From: Gemmatimonadota bacterium
GTDB lineage: Bacteria; Latescibacterota; UBA2968; UBA8231
Direction: 5' to 3'
DNA length: 40,486 nt
Assembly (NCBI GenBank): GCA_002712305.1
Contig: PATE01000054.1
Location: 42,105 to 82,590 of the forward strand
Of this stretch, positions 29,505 to 39,754 are shown in pieces. The notes beneath the pieces are model-generated. The model was not told where the DNA came from and ran no database searches. It saw nothing but the letters and a program-made list of their open reading frames with translations. Made by a program: the position numbers and the translations under genes. Numbering within the stretch: the stretch's first letter is position 1; each line of letters begins with the position of its first letter.

Positions 29505-30638
29505 GTGAAGATCACTGATCTGCGGATCCACGAGGTCGATGCGAGCCACCGAGGCAACTGGTTCTTTGTCGTGATCGACACCGACGTCGGGATTCAAGGA
29601 GTCGGTGAGGCCAGCCAGAGTGGCAACGACGAACTGGTCATGGCCTGCCTACGGCAGTTGGGGGAGCGGATCGAAGGGAACGATCCAACCCAGCCCGAGG
29701 TGATCTGGGAGCAGATGGTGGGAGCCAGTGCCATCTTCTCCGGCAAATCCGGGAGAGTCGGCGCAACAGCGGTCAGTGCCATCGATCAGGCGTTGTGGGA
29801 TATCGCGGGCAAAGCGGCCGGCCTTCCAGCATGGCGATTGCTTGGCGGCCGTCGTCGTGATCGAGTCCGCTGCTACGCAAATCTGAATCGTGGAACCACC
29901 GATCGCAGTCCTGAGGGTTTCGCACAGGCTGCAGTGGCTGCCGTAGAGGCAGGATTTCGAGCCGTGAAGGCGACCCCCTTCGATGAGGTCAGAGCTTCTC
30001 ACCAAGATCGCGATGGCCTTTGGCAGGACGTAGAGAGGGGCCTCGCCCGATTAAGGGCTACGCGCGAGGCGATCGGCGGTGAGATCGATCTGCTCGTCGA
30101 CTGCCACTGTCGTTTCGATCTGCCTCTTGCCATGCGGGTAGCCGAAGCCGTCAGACCTCTCGACCTGTTCTGGTTTGAGGAAGCCGTTCCACGCGACCAG
30201 ATCGATGCCAATGCGCACATCACCGCCCACTCCGGTCAGACCACGGCAGGGGGCGAGTCGTTCTTCGGCCGTGCCGAATTCGAGCGATATGTGACGACGG
30301 GTGCCGTCCATATCCTGATGCCGGACGTCAAACATGCCGGCGGCATCACCGAGTGCCGGCGCATCGCCCATCAGGCACAGATCCACCAGGTTTCCGTAGC
30401 GCCTCACAGCCCTGCAGGCCCGGTGTCGACGATGGCGGGTGTTCAGGTGGCTGCGACGATCTCCAATTTCCTGGTTCTCGAATGGGCCTTCGGCGAAGTG
30501 CCGTGGCGCGCTGAACTACTTCAACCGGCCGAGATCGTCGAGGACGGATTCATCGAGGTGCCCGATGGCCCGGGGCTCGGTTTCGAACTCGACACCGACG
30601 TGGTCGCCGCTCATGCCCCTGGTGAGACCCCATCATGA
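29505..30638 (+). CDS. Mandelate racemase/muconate lactonizing (enolase superfamily) sugar-acid dehydratase-like protein
   Basis: 377-aa ORF; LLVDCHCRFD, FWFEEAVP, TTAGGESFFGRAEF, HILMPDVKHAGGITECRRIA, SVAPHSPAGPV. Confidence 0.9.
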   Translation: MKITDLRIHEVDASHRGNWFFVVIDTDVGIQGVGEASQSGNDELVMACLRQLGERIEGNDPTQPEVIWEQMVGASAIFSGKSGRVGATAVSAIDQALWDIAGKAAGLPAWRLLGGRRRDRVRCYANLNRGTTDRSPEGFAQAAVAAVEAGFRAVKATPFDEVRASHQDRDGLWQDVERGLARLRATREAIGGEIDLLVDCHCRFDLPLAMRVAEAVRPLDLFWFEEAVPRDQIDANAHITAHSGQTTAGGESFFGRAEFERYVTTGAVHILMPDVKHAGGITECRRIAHQAQIHQVSVAPHSPAGPVSTMAGVQVAATISNFLVLEWAFGEVPWRAELLQPAEIVEDGFIEVPDGPGLGFELDTDVVAAHAPGETPS

Positions 30639-32161
30639 CCTCCGTCGATTGGATCGTGATCTGTGTCTATCTGCTGGCCACGATCGGCATGGGGATGTGG
30701 CTCAGTCGCAAGCAAGACGATCTCGAGGACTACTATCTCGGTGGACGTGGGATTCCCTGGTGGGCGGCGCTGCTGTCGATGGTGGCCACCGAGGCCAGCG
30801 CTGCGACGTTTCTGGGCGCACCCGAGCAGGGCCTGACCCGTGATCTGACGTACCTGCAGTTCTCGATCGGTACCGTCGCTGCTCGCTTCGTACTGGCTTC
30901 GGTCTTCATCGCCGCCTTCTATCGGCTGCGGGTGTTTACGGTCTACGGTTTCCTCACGACCAGGTTTGGTGTCCCCACGCAGGGAACGATGGCCGGTGTC
31001 TTTCTCTTGGGACGTCTCTTCGCCAGCGGTGCACGTCTCTTCATCGCCGCGATCGCGATCGAGGTCGCGACGGGCCTCGACATGCGAACCTCCATCATCC
31101 TGCTCGGTGTTGTGGCGGTTCTCTACACGATGGTGGGTGGCATCAAGGCTGTCGTCTGGACGGATGTCCTGCAAGCGATCGTCCTCGTGGGTGGTGGCAT
31201 CATCGCCGCGATCCATCTGTTTGGCGCAACACCCCTCTCAGGTGGAGAGATCTGGTCCTTTCTCGCCGATCGCGACAAGCTGCGTGTCCTGGACCTGGAC
31301 TGGCGGACCGCCGACGGTGCCTTGGCCTTTCTCTACAATCCCTACCACATCCTGCCCGCTGTTGTGGGTGGTTTCTTCCTGACCATGGCGACCCATGGAA
31401 CCGACCATGACATGGTGCAGCGGCTGCTGACGTGCAAAGACTCCGCCGACGGGCAGCGCTCGCTCTGGGTGAGTGGTTTTGTCAGTGTGCTGGTCACGTG
31501 TCTATTCCTCGCCGTGGGATTGCTCCTCTTCGTGTATCTGCAGCATCTGGCTCCTTCCCACTCGATGGCACTCAAGGCCGCCGATCTGGCCGCCCAAGGA
31601 CGCAACGGGCACGTGTTCCTTCACTACATCGTCGATATCCTGCCGGTCGGTGTCGGAGGGCTCGTTCTGGCCGCGGTTTTCGCCGCCGCCATGTCCAGCC
31701 TGGACTCTGCCATGAGTGCCATGAGCGCCACCTTCGTCAGCGATTTCTACAGGCCCTTCTTTCGGCCCGACGAAGATCAACGTCACTACCTGCGAGCAGG
31801 GAGATGGGCGACCGGCGTCGTAGGGATCCTGCTCGTGGGCGTGGCCTTGCTCGTCGTCCACTACTACGAGGCAAATCCCGACACGGATCTGCTGTCGATC
31901 GCTCTGGGAATCATGACCTTCTTCTACGGCGCCTTGCTGGGCATCTTCCTGCTTGGATTCATGACCCGCGCACGAGGCAGCACGATGAGCAATGCCCTTG
32001 GCGCCACATTTAGTGTGGTTGTGGTGTTGCTGGTCCGCTATGGGAGCGATCTCGGCTGGCCCTGGTTCATCGTGATCGGGACACTCGTGGCGTTCGCCAT
32101 CGGGTTGGCAGGGCGTACGGCCGCTTCGCTGGTGTCAACGCAGGTGGTTAGGGCCTCATGA
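30635..32161 (+). CDS. Sodium:solute symporter family (SSF) transporter
   Basis: 508-aa polytopic ORF; DYYLGGRGIPWWAALLSMVATEASAATFLGAPEQG; ATGA overlaps with both neighbours. Confidence 0.9.
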   Translation: MTSVDWIVICVYLLATIGMGMWLSRKQDDLEDYYLGGRGIPWWAALLSMVATEASAATFLGAPEQGLTRDLTYLQFSIGTVAARFVLASVFIAAFYRLRVFTVYGFLTTRFGVPTQGTMAGVFLLGRLFASGARLFIAAIAIEVATGLDMRTSIILLGVVAVLYTMVGGIKAVVWTDVLQAIVLVGGGIIAAIHLFGATPLSGGEIWSFLADRDKLRVLDLDWRTADGALAFLYNPYHILPAVVGGFFLTMATHGTDHDMVQRLLTCKDSADGQRSLWVSGFVSVLVTCLFLAVGLLLFVYLQHLAPSHSMALKAADLAAQGRNGHVFLHYIVDILPVGVGGLVLAAVFAAAMSSLDSAMSAMSATFVSDFYRPFFRPDEDQRHYLRAGRWATGVVGILLVGVALLVVHYYEANPDTDLLSIALGIMTFFYGALLGIFLLGFMTRARGSTMSNALGATFSVVVVLLVRYGSDLGWPWFIVIGTLVAFAIGLAGRTAASLVSTQVVRAS

Positions 32162-34323
32162 GGCGATTTGCGCGTCAGCTGGCGTTGGTTGTGGCACTGG
32201 GACTCTTGCCCAGCGTCGGCTACGGGGTTTCCAACTTTGATCGACATCCGGTTCAGGCCCGGCTCGTTCTCGACGACGACGACATCGGCGCCGGCGACAC
32301 GCTGACGGCAGCGATCGTGCTGACCATGGACGATCACTGGCATACATATTGGGAGTTCAGCGGAGACGCAGGACTTCCGACGAAGATCGAATGGGATCTT
32401 CCCGATGGGATGACGGCAGGTCCCATACAGTGGGCGGGGCCGACTCGGTACGTGGAAGCGGGCGATCTGACGGTCTTCGGTTACGCCGATGAAGTCTCGC
32501 TGTTGACGAGCCTGACCCTTGCCGACACAGCCGCCTTTGGAAGACCAACCTCGCCGGCAGAACTGACGGCACGCGTCTCTTGGCTCGTCTGCGCAGAGAT
32601 CTGCATTCCCGGCGACACGACGCTAACCGTTGACCTGGCTGACCCAGCCTCGGGACTGATCGATCCAGGGATCATTGCGGAAGGTAGCACACACCTCAGT
32701 CTGCCGTGGACGACGGGGGAGGACCTCATCTCCTGGGAGCCGACGGTTCGAGCCACCAACTCGGGGCAACTCGATGTCACCGTGGAGTTGGCCAGTTCAG
32801 ATACGATGGGGGGTATGCCCGATCTGTATCCCATCGAACCGGTGGGGACCTTTATCGAGGGCAATCGTCGTCGTCCGATCCCTGGCGGGGCCGAAGTTGG
32901 ATTCAGCGTGGTACCCTATGCCGGAGAGGATCTGCCCGCGTCGGTGGAGATCGTCCTGGCTGCAAGGTCTGCCGACGACCAGATCCAGTATCGCCGCGCT
33001 GAATTCGACCTGACCCGTTCCCACGTTGACCTGTTCGCCACCGACTATGCCGCTGCGCAGACCGGCCGGAGTCTCTGGGTCTACCTGATCATGGCGCTGG
33101 TGGGCGGGCTCATTCTGAATCTGATGCCCTGTGTCCTGCCGGTGATCTCGCTGAAGGTGATGGCTCTGGTGTCTCAGACCGGCGAATCGCCGGCTCGAGT
33201 GCGCCAGTTGGGGCTCGCCTTCTGTGGCGGCGTTCTGGCCACGTTCCTGTTGCTGGCAGTGGTCGTGATCGCCATCAAATCAACGGGCGAACTGATCGGT
33301 TGGGGTTTTCAGTTTCAATCGCCGATCTTCATTATCAGTCTGGGGGCACTGGTGTTCGTTCTGGGTCTGAGTCTGTTCGGCGTCGTCACCTTTCGACTGC
33401 CCGGAGACACCGGACAACTCGGCGGACTCGCCGACCAGGAAGGACTGGTGGGGAGCTTCGCCAACGGGATCCTGGCCACCATCCTCGCCACACCCTGCAC
33501 CGCACCTTTCCTTGGCACGGCCCTGGGTTTCGCTTTTTCCCAACCGGCCATGACCACGCTTCTCATTTTTACGGTCACTGGTATCGGCATGGCCCTGCCC
33601 TACGCCCTTCTCGCTTGGCACCCCGGATGGACACGGTTGCTCCCCAAGCCGGGCCCCTGGATGGAGAGGTTCAAGCAGGCCATGGGTTTCCTGCTCATGG
33701 CGACGACGGTCTGGCTGCTGTGGGTGCTCGGTCGCCAGCTCGGCATGGAAGCGGTCATCTGGACCACAGCCTTCTTCCTCTGTCTGGCCGTGGCAGCCAC
33801 CCTTGTGGGGCAGTGGCTCGATCTGCGATCGACCCCTGTGCGCCGGCGGTTGGTGTGGGCCATCTCACTGGTCATCGTGGTCGGCGCGTATCTTTGGTTG
33901 ATCCACCCTCTTGTGAGCGAACCCCTGCCCATCGGCGATCGGTCAGCGTCGGCGCAACAGGAAGATGGATGGCAGGATTTCGATCGCACCGAGGTGGAAT
34001 CCCTGATCGGGGAGGGGCGTACGGTCTTTATCGATTTCACCGCAAATTGGTGCTGGACGTGCAAGGTGAACGAGCGGATCGTACTGGCCGACGAGCGCGT
34101 GATTACCGCTTTCCGTGAGGGCAACGTGGCCCTGATCAAGGCCGATTGGACGCACCGTCAGCCCGACATCACACAGATGCTCCACGCCTTCGGTCGCCCG
34201 GGCGTGCCACTGTATGTGATCTTCTCAGGGGGGCGCGCCGAAGATCCGATCGTTCTGCCCGAGGTGATTACAGCAGATCTCGTCATCGATGCGCTGGATC
34301 AGTCGGTGGGATCCTCCGATTGA
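32158..34323 (+). CDS. dsbD: Thiol:disulfide interchange protein DsbD/ScsB-like (DsbD-alpha-like N-terminus, CcdA-like membrane domain, thioredoxin domain)
   Basis: 721-aa ORF; SWLVCAEICIPGD, NLMPCVLPVISLKVMAL, ATPCTAPFLGTALGFA, FIDFTANWCWTCKVNER. Confidence 0.92.
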   Translation: MRRFARQLALVVALGLLPSVGYGVSNFDRHPVQARLVLDDDDIGAGDTLTAAIVLTMDDHWHTYWEFSGDAGLPTKIEWDLPDGMTAGPIQWAGPTRYVEAGDLTVFGYADEVSLLTSLTLADTAAFGRPTSPAELTARVSWLVCAEICIPGDTTLTVDLADPASGLIDPGIIAEGSTHLSLPWTTGEDLISWEPTVRATNSGQLDVTVELASSDTMGGMPDLYPIEPVGTFIEGNRRRPIPGGAEVGFSVVPYAGEDLPASVEIVLAARSADDQIQYRRAEFDLTRSHVDLFATDYAAAQTGRSLWVYLIMALVGGLILNLMPCVLPVISLKVMALVSQTGESPARVRQLGLAFCGGVLATFLLLAVVVIAIKSTGELIGWGFQFQSPIFIISLGALVFVLGLSLFGVVTFRLPGDTGQLGGLADQEGLVGSFANGILATILATPCTAPFLGTALGFAFSQPAMTTLLIFTVTGIGMALPYALLAWHPGWTRLLPKPGPWMERFKQAMGFLLMATTVWLLWVLGRQLGMEAVIWTTAFFLCLAVAATLVGQWLDLRSTPVRRRLVWAISLVIVVGAYLWLIHPLVSEPLPIGDRSASAQQEDGWQDFDRTEVESLIGEGRTVFIDFTANWCWTCKVNERIVLADERVITAFREGNVALIKADWTHRQPDITQMLHAFGRPGVPLYVIFSGGRAEDPIVLPEVITADLVIDALDQSVGSSD

Positions 34324-34381
34324 CGCAGTTCAGATCCATTCGAACAATTCAATTGGTTCTTCTACAGGAGAAAGTGGTTCC

Positions 34382-35386
34382 ATGGGAATTCTAACGACGG
34401 TGGTGGGTAGCTATCCGGTCCCGGACTGGCTTGCCGCACTGCCTTCGGAACAAGCCCTGGCTGACGCCATGGCTGTCGTGATCAAGACGCAGGAGAACGC
34501 AGGAATCGACCTGGTCGCCGACGGAGAATTGGGTCGCTTCGACATCAATCACCCCGATACGAACGGGATGATCGAATACTTCGTGAAACCCCTGGGCAAT
34601 GTTCGCTCCCAGATCACGCGTGGAGATCTGGATGCGTTCCGCCAGGACGAGGGCATGTCCTTCCGCGCCCGCCCCAGCGCCGTCGTCGATGGACCGCTAG
34701 AGGAGGGGAGTCTCGATCTACCCCATGACTTTTCACTGGCTCGATCACTGACGAAGGAACCCCTGAAGTTCACTCTGACGGGGCCTCACATGTTGTGCAA
34801 GACCTTGCTCGACAATCACTATGCCTCCCGAGAAACGCTCTGCACGGCGTTGGCTGACGTGCTGGCCGCCCAGGTCGCTCAAATCGATGCCGAAGTTGTT
34901 CAGGTGGATGAGGCCAATCTGCCCGGTAACCCGGATGAGTGGGAATGGGCCCTCGATGGGATCAATCGAATTCTGCGCCAAGTAAAAACGATACCCGCCG
35001 TGCACCTGTGTTTCGGCAACTATGGGGGACAATCGATTCAGCAAGGCAGTTGGGAGCAACTGATCGGTTATCTGAGTGGCCTTCACGCAGATCACGTGCT
35101 GCTCGAACTGGCGCACCGCGGCAATTGGGAACTGCCACGACTCACCGAGATCGATGAGAAGATTCGTTTTGGTCTCGGTGTCGTCGACATCAAAACGAAT
35201 GTGGTAGAATCTGCAGACCAGATCGCCAAACAGATCGAGGAAACGGCCGAGGCCGTTGGCATCGAGCGAATCGCCTATGTCAACCCTGATTGCGGATTCT
35301 GGATGCTCAAGCGCTCGGTCGCCGATCGCAAGATCGAGGCCCTGGTGGCCGGACGTGACCTGTTCGAGTCGGCAGGTCGAGGATAA
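34382..35386 (+). CDS. Cobalamin-independent methionine synthase II (MetE C-terminal) family protein
   Basis: Start MGILTTVVGSYPVPDW at 34382; HLCFGNYGGQ, LGVVDIKTNVVESADQIAKQIEE, YVNPDCGFWML. Confidence 0.88.
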   Translation: MGILTTVVGSYPVPDWLAALPSEQALADAMAVVIKTQENAGIDLVADGELGRFDINHPDTNGMIEYFVKPLGNVRSQITRGDLDAFRQDEGMSFRARPSAVVDGPLEEGSLDLPHDFSLARSLTKEPLKFTLTGPHMLCKTLLDNHYASRETLCTALADVLAAQVAQIDAEVVQVDEANLPGNPDEWEWALDGINRILRQVKTIPAVHLCFGNYGGQSIQQGSWEQLIGYLSGLHADHVLLELAHRGNWELPRLTEIDEKIRFGLGVVDIKTNVVESADQIAKQIEETAEAVGIERIAYVNPDCGFWMLKRSVADRKIEALVAGRDLFESAGRG

Positions 35387-35409
35387 CGCACCTACACGAT
35401 GGAACCGCG

Positions 35410-36852
35410 ATGAGTGAGCCGCGACAAGATCGTCCCCATGTATTGCTGATCACCACTGATCACTGGTATGGCGCTCTTCTGGGGGCCACTGGGCATCCCT
35501 GTTTGCAGACGCCAACCCTCGATCAACTCGCGCGCAATGGCGTGCGCTTCCCCCGGGCCTATGCCGAGACACCGGTCTGTATTCCGGCAAGACGCACGTT
35601 GATGACGGGGTGCCCGCCCCGAACCCACGGAGATCGTGTCTTCACCGATCTGCCCATGCCCGATCTGCCGACGATGGCTCAGACCTTCCGCAACGAAGGG
35701 TATCAGGCCTATGCCGTGGGCAAACTCCACGTGCACCCGCAGCGGGACCGGATTGGCTTCGATGATGTGCTGCTCGCCGAGGAGGGGCGCACTCAGTGGG
35801 GGGTCGAAGATGACTTCGAAGCCTATCTGCGAGGGCAGGGACTGGGAGGGCAGCAGTTTCTGCACGGGATGGGGAACAACGAGTATGTGAACCGACCGTG
35901 GCACCTGTCGGAAGAGCACCATGTGACGAACTGGACGACCCGCGAGATGTCCCGGATGATCAAGCGCCGAGATCCGAGTCGTCCGGGTTTCTGGTATCTG
36001 TCCTACTGTCATCCGCATCCACCCCTGGTTCCACTGCGGGACTACCTGGATATCTATCGCCAGCGTCCCATCGATACGCCGAGTATGGGCTCCTGGGCCG
36101 ACGATGCGGATACACTACCCTACGCGCTGCGTGGTCGTCGTGCTGAGGGTGAGCGGTTTTCCGACCACGACGAGGCGAGTGCACGGCGTGCGTTCTATGC
36201 ATTGTGCACCCATATCGATCATCAGATCCGGGTTGTGATCGGTACCTTGCGCGAAGAGGGATTGCTGGAGAACACGATCATCCTCTTCAGCTCCGATCAC
36301 GGTGATATGTTGGGGAAGCACGGGTTGTGGGCAAAGCGGCTCTTCTACGAAGAGTCAGCTCAGATCCCGATGATTCTCACCGGAACGGCAGCGCAGCAGG
36401 GGATGGTCGGTTGTGACCGTGTCGATCCACGTCTCGTCGGCTGGCAGGATGTGATGCCGACCCTGCTGAGTCTGGCCGGGATTCCTATCCCCGACCACGT
36501 AGAGGGCCTGTCGATGGTGGGCGAGTCACGGCGCTCGAGTTTATATGGCGAGATCGGGGAAGGGGCCACGGCAACGCGCATGATGCACGATGGCCGCCAC
36601 AAACTCATCTACTATCCCGTGGGCAATGTGAGCCAACTCTTCGACCTGCAAGAGGATCCGCAGGAGCTAACTGATGTCGCCGGTGACGAAGCCTATGCGG
36701 GCACGTTGCGAGAATTGCAGCAGGCGCTGGTGGCCGAGTTTTATGGCGGTGACCTGGATTGGCTGAAAGACGGGCGACTGGTGGGTTGTGAAGACCTCGA
36801 CTGGTCGCCTTCCGCGAACCGCGGGTTGAGTGGCCAGCGTGGTCTGCACTGA
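35410..36852 (+). CDS. Sulfatase (formylglycine-dependent family)
   Basis: 480-aa ORF; RPHVLLITTDHW, Cys-type sulfatase signature CIPARRTLMTG, YAVGKLHVHP, IILFSSDHGDMLGKHGLWAKRLFYEESAQIPMIL. Confidence 0.93.
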   Translation: MSEPRQDRPHVLLITTDHWYGALLGATGHPCLQTPTLDQLARNGVRFPRAYAETPVCIPARRTLMTGCPPRTHGDRVFTDLPMPDLPTMAQTFRNEGYQAYAVGKLHVHPQRDRIGFDDVLLAEEGRTQWGVEDDFEAYLRGQGLGGQQFLHGMGNNEYVNRPWHLSEEHHVTNWTTREMSRMIKRRDPSRPGFWYLSYCHPHPPLVPLRDYLDIYRQRPIDTPSMGSWADDADTLPYALRGRRAEGERFSDHDEASARRAFYALCTHIDHQIRVVIGTLREEGLLENTIILFSSDHGDMLGKHGLWAKRLFYEESAQIPMILTGTAAQQGMVGCDRVDPRLVGWQDVMPTLLSLAGIPIPDHVEGLSMVGESRRSSLYGEIGEGATATRMMHDGRHKLIYYPVGNVSQLFDLQEDPQELTDVAGDEAYAGTLRELQQALVAEFYGGDLDWLKDGRLVGCEDLDWSPSANRGLSGQRGLH

Positions 36853-36911
36853 CCGACCTGTACAGCCTACCCGCTTTTTTCTGCTCAGGCATGCCTAGCT
36901 GGGCTTTCCTT

Positions 36912-37820
36912 CTATTGGGCTTTCTTGATCGCGTGCCCGCCGAACTGGTTTCGCATGGCGGAGAGCAACCGGTCCCCAAAGCCGACCTCGTCTCGTGATC
37001 GCAAACGCGCCAGCAGGGAGTGGGTGATCACCGGCGCGGGGACATCAAGATCGATCGCCTCCGCCACCGTCCAGCGACCTTCACCAGAGTCTGAGACGAA
37101 GGGCGCGATGTCAGCCAGCTCGCTGTCCTGATTCAGTGCCTCTGACGTCAGGTCGAGGAGCCACGACCGCACCACAGAGCCATGGCGCCAGATCTCGGCA
37201 ATTTGATGAAGGTCGAGATCGAACTCCTCCTTCTTCTTCAAGATGGCAAACCCCTCGGCGAAGGCCTGCATCATTCCGTATTCGATCCCATTGTGGATCA
37301 TCTTCGTGAAGTGACCAGCCCCGGTGGGGCCCACGTGTCCCCAGCCCAATTCAGATGAGGGTGCGAGGGACTCGAAGATGGGAGACAAGGCCTTCACCGC
37401 CTCGTCTTCTCCGCCGATCATCAGACTGTATCCCTCCTTGATCCCCCAAACGCCGCCGCTGGTTCCCACATCGACGAAGTGCAGGCCTCGTTCCCCCAGG
37501 ACACGTCCACGGCGTACGGTCTCGCCGTAATTGCTGTTGCCACCATCGATGATCGTGTCACCCGGTTCCATCAATTCAGCCAGGGACATGACGGATTCCT
37601 CCGTCGGGTCTCCGGAGGGGACCATGACCCATACCACGCGTGGAGCCGGCAGGGCATCCACGACCTGCTGGAGTGTCGAAGCTCCTTCTGCGCCACCTGC
37701 CTGGGCCGCCTTCACCGCCTCGTCATCGCGGTCGTAGACGACGATCTGATGTCCTGCCGCCAGCAGACGCGTGGTCATGTTTGCTCCCATCCGTCCCAGT
37801 CCGATCATGCCAAGTCGCAT
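36912..37820 (-). CDS. gnd: 6-phosphogluconate dehydrogenase (decarboxylating), Gnd type
   Basis: Start MRLGMIGLGRMGANMTTRLLAAGHQIVVYDRD at 37820; IIDGGNSNYGETVRRG, FVDVGTSGGVWGIKEGYSLMIGG, GAGHFTKMIHNGIEYGMMQAFAEG. Confidence 0.93.
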   Translation of the reverse strand: MRLGMIGLGRMGANMTTRLLAAGHQIVVYDRDDEAVKAAQAGGAEGASTLQQVVDALPAPRVVWVMVPSGDPTEESVMSLAELMEPGDTIIDGGNSNYGETVRRGRVLGERGLHFVDVGTSGGVWGIKEGYSLMIGGEDEAVKALSPIFESLAPSSELGWGHVGPTGAGHFTKMIHNGIEYGMMQAFAEGFAILKKKEEFDLDLHQIAEIWRHGSVVRSWLLDLTSEALNQDSELADIAPFVSDSGEGRWTVAEAIDLDVPAPVITHSLLARLRSRDEVGFGDRLLSAMRNQFGGHAIKKAQ

Positions 37821-37827
37821 CTGCTTA

Positions 37828-39549
37828 CTACTCCGTAGCTGTGGGTTGTTGGATTGCCTGGTCGAGGGTCGTGCACAAGGTTCGCAGTGCCGCGTCGATC
37901 TGTGTGCCGAGATGAAAACGCACGACCTGTCTGCCGCCCTGCCGCAAGGCCTGCGCATCACCGAGGGCTTGCGCGGCCTTGAGGACGCCAAAACTCATCG
38001 AACTCTCGTCTGTTTCAGTTGAATCGGGAATACCCAGATCGATCGTATCGTCGCACGTGAGTTGCACGAAGAATCCGGTGCCACCATCGCCCTTGTGGAG
38101 TTGCCCTGTCGAATGCAGGAACCGCGGGCCATATCCCGCGGTCGTTGCCCTTCGTGTTGCAGACCGAATCCCGTGTCGCAGGTGCTGCAACGCCGTGTGT
38201 GTTGTCTCAGAAGGCGGCAGATAGGCCTGCAGGGCGTAGTACGACGTGGAAGGTGACGCCGAACGCAGGATCTGCTGCAATACATCCAGGAGGGTCGAAC
38301 CTGCCACGTCACCCATGATCGTGATTCCCTGGTCCGTGAGCGTCGCCTGTTCCGATGGCAGCTCACCTGTCTCCTGGTAGGTGCTCACCATGGATCGAGC
38401 TTGGATCTTGGCCGATTCCACGTCCGGTTGGTCGAAGGGGTTGATCTCGAGCACATGTCCGGCAATGATCGTGGCGATTTCCCAGCCGATCAGTTCAGCG
38501 CCCAGATCGCTCTTCGTCTGTAGCTCGAAATGGGCGACGGGATGTCCCGCCTCCCCCAGGGTCGCCAATGGCTGTTGCTCCATGGACTCCGAACTCAACT
38601 GGCTGGCTACGAAGATCCGGTCGTCACCGTACACATCTGGTGTTCCCAGGGCCTCACCATCAACGGGGAGGATCCCTCGTTCCCGTTTGCCTGTACTCTC
38701 AGCAACCAACTGCTCGACCCAGACGCCGATGGGGTTCAGCGTCGATGAACTGACGAGGGTGAGCTTGTCACGTCCCTCCCGAGCGGCTGCTCCGAGAAGG
38801 GCACCCATTACCACCGACGGGGTCTGCACCGTCAGCTCCGCCAATTCTTCAAGCGCCTGCTGGGCGGACACCAACAGGACGCCGATATCGATTCCGCACA
38901 GGGCCGCTGGAACGAGACCAAACATAGACAGCGCCGAATACCGACCGCCGATGTCTGGATCGTTGAGAAAGATGTGGCGGAAGGACAACTCCTGGGCCAG
39001 ATCCGCCAGCCCGCTGCCCGGATCGGTGATGGCGACAAAGTGGTCTCCTGGATCCCTACCGAGATCGGCGGCGGCCCTTCTATAGGCAGCCTTCAGGAAA
39101 GACAGCGTCTCCACCGTGCCGCCAGATTTCGTCGCAGGGATGTAGAGGGTTGTCGATGGGGCGCTGGCTGCGAAGGCGGCCAGTACAGCGGCCGGGTCCG
39201 TGCTGTCCAGCACGCGCACGTCGATGAACCGATCGGCCACGCCAAAGACCTGTCGGAAGACTTCAGGGGCCAGGCTGGATCCACCCATTCCGAGCAGCAA
39301 CGCGTGTGTGAAGCCGGCCTCCCGCGCCTGGGAGACGAAGGCCTGCATCGCGGAGATCTCATCCATCATGACGCGAGGACTGTCGAGCCACCCCAGCCGA
39401 TTGGCGATCTCATCCGGCTCCGGTCCCCAGACCGTGTGATCGCGTTGTAGAAGGCGCTCGACGATGCGGTCCTGTTCCAGCTGTTTGAGGGTTTGTTCGA
39501 CGCGTTTGGCCAGCGGGCCAGCATCGATGTTCGGGTGTTTCCACGACAT
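37828..39549 (-). CDS. pgi: Glucose-6-phosphate isomerase, of the type found in transaldolase/PGI fusions
   Basis: 573-aa ORF; HALLLGMGGSSLAPEVFRQVFG, TTLYIPATKSGGTVETLSFLKAAY, FVAITDPGSGLADLA, DIGGRYSALSMFGLVPAALCGID. Confidence 0.9.
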   Translation of the reverse strand: MSWKHPNIDAGPLAKRVEQTLKQLEQDRIVERLLQRDHTVWGPEPDEIANRLGWLDSPRVMMDEISAMQAFVSQAREAGFTHALLLGMGGSSLAPEVFRQVFGVADRFIDVRVLDSTDPAAVLAAFAASAPSTTLYIPATKSGGTVETLSFLKAAYRRAAADLGRDPGDHFVAITDPGSGLADLAQELSFRHIFLNDPDIGGRYSALSMFGLVPAALCGIDIGVLLVSAQQALEELAELTVQTPSVVMGALLGAAAREGRDKLTLVSSSTLNPIGVWVEQLVAESTGKRERGILPVDGEALGTPDVYGDDRIFVASQLSSESMEQQPLATLGEAGHPVAHFELQTKSDLGAELIGWEIATIIAGHVLEINPFDQPDVESAKIQARSMVSTYQETGELPSEQATLTDQGITIMGDVAGSTLLDVLQQILRSASPSTSYYALQAYLPPSETTHTALQHLRHGIRSATRRATTAGYGPRFLHSTGQLHKGDGGTGFFVQLTCDDTIDLGIPDSTETDESSMSFGVLKAAQALGDAQALRQGGRQVVRFHLGTQIDAALRTLCTTLDQAIQQPTATE

Positions 39550-39754
39550 GCGGTTCGGTGTCCTTCGCCCTTAGGAGGATGGCGTTGGGAACCTACTGTG
39601 CTGCTGTTGATCGTGCCATGGGGAGCTTGAAAGGGCCTTGAAGCCCTTCTATCTTCGTTGGCTGACATCTTGTGCAAACTGCGACCCGATTCCCGTGCGA
39701 CAGCCGCCTGCGAGACGGACGGAAAACGGATCCTGATTCCTCTGAGGAGCCTCC

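Noticed and set aside
39631-39648. AAGGGC-CTTGAA-GCCCTT hairpin between pgi and the RidA gene
   Set aside because: Short 6-bp stem with no T-tract, in a divergent intergenic region; could be an operator but unsupported.
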